From Euryarchaeota archaeon UBA538 (GTDB lineage: Archaea > Thermoplasmatota > Poseidoniia > Poseidoniales > Thalassarchaeaceae), in NCBI GenBank assembly GCA_002499325.1, contig DALC01000032.1, positions 38,489 to 51,141 of the forward strand: DNA of 12,653 bases, written 5' to 3'. Positions 7,511-12,653 of this stretch are shown here, piece after piece. The stretch's first letter is position 1. Each line of letters begins with the position of its first letter. Below the pieces are notes generated by a model that was not told where the DNA came from, made no database searches, and worked only from the letters and a program-made list of their open reading frames with translations. Position numbers and translations under genes: made by a program.

Positions 7511-8625
7511 TCAAGCCACCCATAATCGAAGATCGGGTGATATTATCGAGATACCCAATGCTACCACAAGGCAGGAACCACATACGAGAAGTTCTGAGGG
7601 AAAATGGGGTCACAGTAGGAGATTTGGTGGGGGCTCCTTGGCTTGAGGAGGTGCGAGCCAGGGGTAGGTTGCGACTACTGGAGTCTGTAATGCACAAAGA
7701 CGGGGTAGATGATGCAACAACCGTAGATCTATCAAGTGAAGCGGGTAAAATGACTGAGACTCTTTCATTCCTTCATGCTATGCTCGTAGTCTGTGCTTCT
7801 TTCGATGAGCGCTTGTTGGCAAGATGGATAGAGGGGGAGGCTAGCAGAGCGGACGGACTGTTCGGCAGGGATGCAACTAATTTCTCAACAATTTGCTCTA
7901 GTTATCTTTCTGGAATCAAAATAGAAGAAGGGGACCATACGATCTACTGGGTACCTGTTTCTGACTTCATCGAGCTCTGCCCAAAAATTTCAGGGCCATA
8001 TTGGAGATTGGCTAACAGGCCAGTCAGAGACGGTTGGGTTAGAATGGATCCAGCCTCTGGAGAGAATAGCAGGGAGAGGACATCTAGGTTGCTAAAAGAG
8101 AGAGTAAGGGGGTACCTTGACGCGACTTGTAGACATCGTATGGAGAAAATGAGTGATGAATTTGCCGCACAGTTCTCAGACTCAGTGGAGAGGATAGTCG
8201 GAATGTTGGCCCTACGGGTAAAAGAAGAGATGCCTGTCTCGGCCGCTGTTAGGGAAGATTGGCCTCCCTGTTTTGAGTCAGCGGTGTCAGAGCTTAACCA
8301 GGGGGTCAACGTTAATCATGTGGGCAGAGTTTTTCTGGCTTCATTCTCCAAAGCTTTAGGTCATTCCCAAGAGCAGACCTGTGGGTTTTTCTCTGGAGCT
8401 CCTGACTATAGCCCAGATACAACCTCATATCAGGTTGCTCATATATACGAAAGAGAATATACCCCTCATGGTTGTGCAGCCTTGAAGACCAATGCTCGCT
8501 GTCCAGTTGGTGTAGGAGATGACACACTCTGCGATCAGGAGTGGTTGACGCACCCTCTGAAGTACATCCGAGCCAAGCAACGAAGGAGATACAACGAATC
8601 TGGCGAGTCCAGCACAAGTGACTAA
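7465..8625 (+). CDS. priL: DNA primase large subunit with 4Fe-4S cluster domain
   Basis: The non-catalytic subunit of archaeal/eukaryotic-type primase. It partners PriS in RNA primer synthesis and carries an Fe-S domain needed for initiation. The N-terminal part begins with the typical LSRYPMLPQGR segment. The C-terminal part holds the four cluster cysteines, numbered from the TTG at 7465: Cys269 (PPCFE), Cys337 (HGCAALK), Cys346 (ARCPV) and Cys356 (TLCDQ). The SYQVAHIY motif lies between the first two and HPLKYI follows the last. Start is uncertain: TTG 7465 (386 residues), GTG 7498 or GTG 7537. The last gives an N-terminus (residue 25 of the long form) just before the conserved LSRYP and leaves mptE undisturbed. 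DUF373 follows after 71 bp on the same strand. Confidence 0.92.
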   Translation: MLNNPLGSLGIVPIPLKPPIIEDRVILSRYPMLPQGRNHIREVLRENGVTVGDLVGAPWLEEVRARGRLRLLESVMHKDGVDDATTVDLSSEAGKMTETLSFLHAMLVVCASFDERLLARWIEGEASRADGLFGRDATNFSTICSSYLSGIKIEEGDHTIYWVPVSDFIELCPKISGPYWRLANRPVRDGWVRMDPASGENSRERTSRLLKERVRGYLDATCRHRMEKMSDEFAAQFSDSVERIVGMLALRVKEEMPVSAAVREDWPPCFESAVSELNQGVNVNHVGRVFLASFSKALGHSQEQTCGFFSGAPDYSPDTTSYQVAHIYEREYTPHGCAALKTNARCPVGVGDDTLCDQEWLTHPLKYIRAKQRRRYNESGESSTSD

Positions 8626-8696
8626 TGTGAGTTATACTCATGATTGTAGGCAATTCTTCATATCGCCCCGGGTGTATCAGGGGTTGAGGCGGGGAG

Positions 8697-9881
8697 ATGG
8701 TACGAACTCTAGTACTGACAGTAGACCGAGATAATGATCTGGGTGTCAAGGCTGGTATTAGAGGCCCAGTAGTGGGCCGTAAGGCTACTCTTGCCGCTGC
8801 CTTGAGGCTTGGAATAGCCGATCCAGAAGAGTCTGATACTAATGCCATTCTAGGAGCTTTGCACCAACATGACCGTTTAGCTGAAGAGGCTATTGGTGAT
8901 GATGAGGTCCAAATCGCCTTACTAACAGGAGATGTCAGAGTCGGGTCCAGAAGTGATAGGGAAATTGCCACTCAGTTAGACGAGGTAATACAGGAGTTCC
9001 AACCAGATAAGGCGATTCTCATTACTGATGGGGCTGATGATGAGGAAGCACTCCCAATAATCACTTCCAGAGTCAGAGTCGACCATATCGAAAAAATAAT
9101 AGTCAGGCAGTCTAAGGGAATTGAGAGTACCTACTACTATGTCGTTAAGGCGATTGAGGACCCTCGTTGGAGAGCAAGACTACTAGTCCCAATAGCAACT
9201 GTGATGATCATTCTGGGTATCGGTCTTATCCTTCCATCGGATTACGGGAGCGCACTCATAGGAACTCTACCACTTATCATCGGGATATGGCTTCTTTCCA
9301 GAGGGCTTGGATGGGAGCAACAGCTTGACCGTCTTCTAAATGACATGCGCGCTGCAACGACTGGTAGCCTGCTGACCTCCATGCTGTGGGCCTTAGCACT
9401 GGTTTCAATGATAATTGCTGTTGTGACGGTAATACAGGTATTGTATGCCTCTAGCTCAGAGATAGACGCATATGCTTCCTCGATTTTATCCTCAACAACT
9501 AATTTCGATGTGAACGCTGTAAATAGTGACATTGCCGCGTGGGTAATCGCAATTGACAATGCTCTCTCCTGGATTCTTGTGGCGTTCTTCTCTCTCTTCC
9601 TGTCTTTGGGGGTGCTTAGGTGGAAGGAGGGTTCCTTCACCGGTCAGAGCATTATGCTTCTGGCTACTGGGTTCGTTGCTTACTTCGTGATTTCGGCTAT
9701 TAATGAGGTCTCACTCAGTATGCTGGGTGGGCAGGATGTAGATCTACGAGTGGAATCAGTGGTGGCAACGTGGTCTCTCCCGGTAATCGCGATTCTAGGA
9801 AGATACCTCCTGAGCGTTATCGTCGACTCCCTTTCGGAGGAGGATGAGGGAGGAAGAGGTAGCGAGTTTTGGGGGGTTTAG
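8697..9881 (+). CDS. DUF373 family archaeal membrane protein
   Basis: A 394-residue protein of the archaeal DUF373 family; biochemical function unknown. The soluble N-terminal half (1-160) carries the family hallmarks: LTVDRDNDLGVKAG (7-20), GPVVGR (23-28), LGIADPEESDTNA (38-50), LLTGD (75-79) and LITDGADDEE (108-117). The second half is hydrophobic, with about six likely membrane segments near 162-180, 185-201, 227-250, 280-305, 316-337 and 354-376, and ends in an acidic tail (SEEDEGGRG). The ATG at 8697 is preceded by a purine-rich GAGG that may act as a ribosome-binding site. It follows priL on the same strand and its stop overlaps the convergent zinc-ribbon gene by two to three bases. Acid-rich motifs in the soluble domain suggest nucleotide or metal binding, which is inference. 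Confidence 0.88.
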   Translation: MVRTLVLTVDRDNDLGVKAGIRGPVVGRKATLAAALRLGIADPEESDTNAILGALHQHDRLAEEAIGDDEVQIALLTGDVRVGSRSDREIATQLDEVIQEFQPDKAILITDGADDEEALPIITSRVRVDHIEKIIVRQSKGIESTYYYVVKAIEDPRWRARLLVPIATVMIILGIGLILPSDYGSALIGTLPLIIGIWLLSRGLGWEQQLDRLLNDMRAATTGSLLTSMLWALALVSMIIAVVTVIQVLYASSSEIDAYASSILSSTTNFDVNAVNSDIAAWVIAIDNALSWILVAFFSLFLSLGVLRWKEGSFTGQSIMLLATGFVAYFVISAINEVSLSMLGGQDVDLRVESVVATWSLPVIAILGRYLLSVIVDSLSEEDEGGRGSEFWGV

Positions 9882-10306
9882 TTCTCGAATGTCGATTCCA
9901 TCAAGCACGCAGGGCACTTCACCGAAATGGGCCTGACGGATGGAATCCCTAGTGCCGCATTGCAGTGTGGACAGGCTATGGCTTGGTTCACTTCAGACTG
10001 CCTCTTCTTTCCCGAGTGGCTCGGGTCATATGTGAATCTATATTTGTGAGTATTTTCCAAGAATCTAGGAGAGCCTTCTTTCTCGGCTTCTTGCCGTGAA
10101 AAATTACTTTCTCTTGTAGGTTGAGAGTGAGTGGTGGTTGGAGAATTTGTGGGCTTCACCCGTCCATTTTGAAATTCATCCAACTGCGAAAGAACCTCAC
10201 TTTTGGACAGTCCTAGTTCCCTGGAGGCTCTGTCTATCGCTAGTGTTCTCTCATAATCGCTCATGCCGACGAACTCCTGGAGTAGGACCGCAGGTATTCT
10301 TGACAT
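9878..10306 (-). CDS. Hypothetical protein with C-terminal zinc ribbon
   Basis: I do not recognise this 142-residue protein. The N-terminal part (1-46) is predicted to be helical; DRASRELGLSKSEVLSQLDEF (25-45) reads like a helix-turn-helix fragment but is too short to assign. Residues about 48-108 are Ser/Thr/Pro- and charge-rich, probably disordered. The C-terminus carries a four-cysteine zinc ribbon: ACPHC (Cys112, Cys115), 15 residues, then CPAC (Cys131, Cys134). The layout (helical head, flexible linker, zinc ribbon) is common in small archaeal regulatory or adaptor proteins. Start is the ATG at 10306-10304; Met15 is an alternative. It converges with the DUF373 gene and lies 61 bp downstream of the metK start direction's end, on the same strand as metK, which precedes it. 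Confidence 0.75.
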   Translation of the reverse strand: MSRIPAVLLQEFVGMSDYERTLAIDRASRELGLSKSEVLSQLDEFQNGRVKPTNSPTTTHSQPTRESNFSRQEAEKEGSPRFLENTHKYRFTYDPSHSGKKRQSEVNQAIACPHCNAALGIPSVRPISVKCPACLMESTFEN

Positions 10307-10367
10307 GATAGTCGCACAAAGGGTTTGTTTTCAATACCCTGCCAGATATGTTTGACTTTTCAGTCTC

Positions 10368-11642
10368 TTAGTGACTTCTAAGTAAGTCTAATCTCGACTC
10401 ATCTAGTCTTTCCCATGGGAATAATCCTTCTTCGGTTGGAGTTCTACCAAAGTGCCCACCTGATGAAGTAGAACTGTAGATTGGCCTCTTAAGATCGAGG
10501 TCTCTAATCATAGCAGCGGGCCTCCAATCAAAGTTCTCCGATATCAACCTGGAGATTGTGGAGTCTGGATTTTTTCCCAGGTCACCATTAGTTGTTCCAA
10601 AGGTATCCACCCTGAATCCGACTGGGTTAGCTTTACCAATCGCATAGGCTACCTGAATCTCGCACTTATTTGCCAGTCCGGCTGCGACTACATGTTTAGC
10701 GACCCACCTAGAATAATATGCGGCTGATCTATCTACCTTCGATGGATCCTTTCCACTGAATGCCCCTCCACCGTGTCTTCCTCCTCCGTAGGTATCCACA
10801 ATTATTTTCCTGCCTGTCAGGCCGGCATCTGCATATGGGCCTCCAGGATCAGGGAATGATCCCGTTCCGTTGACTATTATCTCAGGATTGTCTAATAGAC
10901 TAGGAGGAATAGCATGTTCAACTACATGCTTCCTAATCTGATTCTCGATATACTGGCGTCTTTCCTCACCTGATAAATCGTCCTCGGCGGGCCAGTTCGG
11001 TCCTGCTTTCGGTGAGTGCTGTGATGCAATAACTATCGTAGATACCCTGCTGACTGACTTTTTATCATCGGTTAGTTGTACTGTAACCTGGCTCTTTCCA
11101 TCAGGCCTAACCCAAGGTATGATGCCCTCGTCATGTACTATCTCCAACCGTCTGGTTAGCCTTTGCGCTAGAGCTGCTGAGAGTGGGAAGAATCTGCCTC
11201 TAAGCTCTGGAGTTCCCTCTGTCTCCGTGCACGCGTACCCGAACATTACTCCCTGGTCACCTGCTCCTTGTGTCTCAAGGTCGCCATCGACCCCTTGGCC
11301 GATAAATTGGGACTGGGTGGTTATGTGAGTATGTACGTGACAGCTATCTTTTGATGAGGCGTCCATCCCGATCTTACTGTCGGTATATCCGATCGATGAA
11401 GCAGTAAGACGAGCAATTTCTTCATAGTTTGGGGGCTGTCCATTGAGGCTGACCTCTCCCGCGAGAACTATTACCGCTTCTCCTTCGGTTCCCTTGACCA
11501 TGGTTTCAACTGCTACTCGGGCATTAGGATCGATCCTAAGACATGCATCAAGAATGGAATCTGAGATTGCATCACAGAGCTTGTCAGGATGGCCTGCAGT
11601 AACTGATTCGGCCGTATCAGAGTGTGGATTCGGGTAACTCAT
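10368..11642 (-). CDS. metK: S-adenosylmethionine synthetase, bacterial type
   Basis: Makes S-adenosylmethionine from methionine and ATP, releasing PPi and Pi. The 424 residues match the bacterial/eukaryotic MetK family and not the archaeal MAT family found in most archaea. Visible motifs are GHPDK (17-21), GAGDQGVMFGYA (126-137), the Gly-rich loop GGGAFSGKD (291-299) with KVDRSAAYYSRW (302-313), and a C-terminal RPAAMIRDLDLKRPIY followed by GHFGR. It is somewhat longer than typical bacterial MetK (about 380-400 residues); the extra length appears to be spread over loops such as 210-235. Start is the ATG at 11642-11640. It is divergent from the Pcc1-like gene across about 70 bp. Bacterial-type metK in an archaeal context suggests ancient transfer. 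Confidence 0.97.
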   Translation of the reverse strand: MSYPNPHSDTAESVTAGHPDKLCDAISDSILDACLRIDPNARVAVETMVKGTEGEAVIVLAGEVSLNGQPPNYEEIARLTASSIGYTDSKIGMDASSKDSCHVHTHITTQSQFIGQGVDGDLETQGAGDQGVMFGYACTETEGTPELRGRFFPLSAALAQRLTRRLEIVHDEGIIPWVRPDGKSQVTVQLTDDKKSVSRVSTIVIASQHSPKAGPNWPAEDDLSGEERRQYIENQIRKHVVEHAIPPSLLDNPEIIVNGTGSFPDPGGPYADAGLTGRKIIVDTYGGGRHGGGAFSGKDPSKVDRSAAYYSRWVAKHVVAAGLANKCEIQVAYAIGKANPVGFRVDTFGTTNGDLGKNPDSTISRLISENFDWRPAAMIRDLDLKRPIYSSTSSGGHFGRTPTEEGLFPWERLDESRLDLLRSH

Positions 11643-11715
11643 ATTTCATCGGATATGCTTGATGCACATGATTGTTTTTGAATCAGATTAACAATAGTCG
11701 AGCTGAAAAGATGGG

Positions 11716-11982
11716 GTGTCCTCCGGTACAGACATGGAAGATGCAACCGCGCGTGTTGTATGGACTGGTTCCAGAGACGTGGCAGAGAATCTTTTGGAGT
11801 CTATTATGCCCGATGACCCTGATTCTTTCGAATCTGAGATAGTTGAGTCAGGAGCTGGAGTAAGGCTAACTATACTGGTCGCGTCTTCTGAGCTCAGTGA
11901 GCTACGTGCCACGGTTGATGATATCCTAGCCTGTCTATCCGCCGTAGAGGGTAGCTTGGAAGTACTGGGCGAAGAGCTTTGA
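11716..11982 (+). CDS. KEOPS complex Pcc1-like subunit
   Basis: A small protein (88 residues from GTG 11716) resembling Pcc1, the dimerising subunit of the KEOPS complex that makes the t6A37 modification of tRNA. The sequence follows the Pcc1 plan: strand TARVVWTG (11-18), helix DVAENLLESIMPDD (21-34), strands around EIVESGAGVRLTILVA (41-56) and the C-terminal helix with LRATVDDILACL (63-74), the most characteristic motif. An alternative start is ATG 11734 (residue 7), which leaves the domain intact. The assignment rests on length and this pattern; Pcc1 is weakly conserved. It is followed on the same strand by nadC after a 96-bp gap. Confidence 0.72.
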   Translation: MSSGTDMEDATARVVWTGSRDVAENLLESIMPDDPDSFESEIVESGAGVRLTILVASSELSELRATVDDILACLSAVEGSLEVLGEEL

Positions 11983-12064
11983 ATTCGGACCCTTCAAGTC
12001 TGAGGGCTTTCAGCATATGTCGTGAGAGCGTTACCCCACGATAGATCCGGTCTCCTGTACTGTG

Positions 12065-12070
12065 AAGGAG
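12065..12070 (+). promoter_or_regulatory. Shine-Dalgarno sequence of nadC
   Basis: AAGGAG lies eight bases upstream of the first of three consecutive ATG codons (12079-12087). It is the clearest ribosome-binding site in the window and decides the nadC start in favour of 12079 over the in-frame GTG at 12022. Confidence 0.6.
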
Positions 12071-12078
12071 AGCCTAGC

Positions 12079-12653
12079 ATGATGATGCTTGAGTCCATCG
12101 ATAGGTGGATGGCTGCAATGGTCTCTGATGAAGGCAGTGGGGGAGAAGGTCCTGATATGTCCATGGAGGCTGTTGTCATCTCTAAGGAGAGAGGTATGAT
12201 ATGCGGAAATTTCGTTGTTGACAGGTTACTACAGACACACTATCCCTCCTGTTCCGTAGAATGGAGAGTGTCAGAGGGATCGATAGTGGAAGTCGGAGAT
12301 GAGGTTCTCAGAATATCTGGTAATGGCATCGAAATGCTTCGCTCTGAGAGAGTCTTATTGAATGTCCTCGGGAGGCTTTCAGGGATCTCCACTAATTCTT
12401 GGAGATGGATTAATGAGGCTGGAAGTATAGGTGTGGCTACTACTAGGAAGGTTGACTGGGGGCTTCTGGATAAGTGGGCAGTACATGTTGGCGGGGGTCT
12501 TACGCACCGACTGAGTAGGGAGGATGCCCTGATGATCAAGGATAGCGAGGTTCTCTCGGCACGAGTTGGCGATGAGACCGAGGATGAGGCCTTGGCCAGA
12601 TTAGTTTTGGAGATTGATATGGACACTAATTCGTTCTTCACGGTGGTTGAAGT
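12079..12653 (+). CDS. nadC: Nicotinate-nucleotide pyrophosphorylase (quinolinate phosphoribosyltransferase), partial, C-terminus beyond right edge
   Basis: Converts quinolinate and PRPP to nicotinate mononucleotide, CO2 and PPi in de novo NAD synthesis. The visible 191 residues carry the family signatures in order: ERGMICGNFVVDRLL (37-51), SERVLLNVLGRLSGIST (89-105), the basic TTRK (121-124), GGGLTHR (138-144) and LMIKD (151-155). Arg123, Lys124, His143, Arg144 and Lys154 match active-site positions. Start is the first of three tandem ATGs (12079), preceded by GGAG with about eight bases of spacing. The same frame is open back to 12004 with a GTG at 12022, but that has no ribosome-binding site. 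After Lys154 the sequence is DSEV where most family members have DNH. The rest of the barrel is outside the window. Confidence 0.88.
   Translation, partial: MMMLESIDRWMAAMVSDEGSGGEGPDMSMEAVVISKERGMICGNFVVDRLLQTHYPSCSVEWRVSEGSIVEVGDEVLRISGNGIEMLRSERVLLNVLGRLSGISTNSWRWINEAGSIGVATTRKVDWGLLDKWAVHVGGGLTHRLSREDALMIKDSEVLSARVGDETEDEALARLVLEIDMDTNSFFTVVE

Noticed and set aside
8312..8971. 219-residue minus-strand open frame across the priL/DUF373 junction
   Set aside because: It is antisense to two well-supported genes, Ser/Pro-rich, with no recognisable domain; it is a shadow of their codon usage.
10346..10363. Small inverted repeat (GACT-TTTC-AGTC) after metK
   Set aside because: The stem is four base pairs and there is no T-tract, so it is not a credible terminator.
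1..12653. CRISPR array, insertion sequence or prophage
   Set aside because: No regularly spaced repeats, transposase, integrase or terminal inverted repeats were seen; every gene is a housekeeping or conserved archaeal type, apart from the small unassigned zinc-ribbon gene.

Overview
The gene content points to an archaeon, most likely an uncultured marine euryarchaeote of the Thermoplasmatota/Poseidoniales (Marine Group II) type. The archaeal markers are the large subunit of the family-D DNA polymerase (DP2), an archaeal/eukaryotic-type primase large subunit with its Fe-S cysteines, an MptE-type pterin pyrophosphokinase, a DUF373 membrane protein and a KEOPS Pcc1-like subunit. Mixed in are bacterial-type enzymes: class II fumarase, a cyclophilin, a CsaA-like tRNA-binding protein and bacterial-type MetK. 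That mosaic is common in planktonic euryarchaea. The lineage is inferred from gene content only.

Layout, left to right. (1) Bases 1-2576 are all on the minus strand. They hold a class II fumarase cut by the left edge, a cyclophilin, a CsaA-like protein and orotate phosphoribosyltransferase (pyrE, directly abutting csaA). (2) Bases 2705-6679, plus strand, hold the 1324-residue PolD DP2 subunit. It converges with mptE (minus) with no base between the two stop codons. (3) mptE and priL diverge from an unusually tight start region near 7440-7540. priL is followed by a DUF373 membrane protein. (4) A small zinc-ribbon protein of unknown function and metK lie on the minus strand. (5) Divergent from metK, a Pcc1-like gene and nadC (cut by the right edge) lie on the plus strand.

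The genes serve core functions: replication (DP2, PriL), nucleotide and cofactor synthesis (PyrE, MptE, MetK, NadC), central carbon metabolism (fumarase), tRNA-related functions (Pcc1, CsaA) and protein folding (cyclophilin). There are no RNA genes, mobile elements or CRISPR arrays that I can support, and no gene-free stretch over 300 bases.

The most unusual observation is at the left end. The fumarase frame carries an in-frame N-terminal ribbon-helix-helix (CopG/Arc-like) DNA-binding domain of about 45 residues. It is joined to the catalytic domain by a short hydrophilic linker, with no stop and no plausible start between them. Its promoter has a TATA-like element inside a perfect 10-bp palindrome flanked by two TAATTA sites 20 bp apart. 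This suggests, but does not prove, a fumarase that can bind DNA and may control its own gene.
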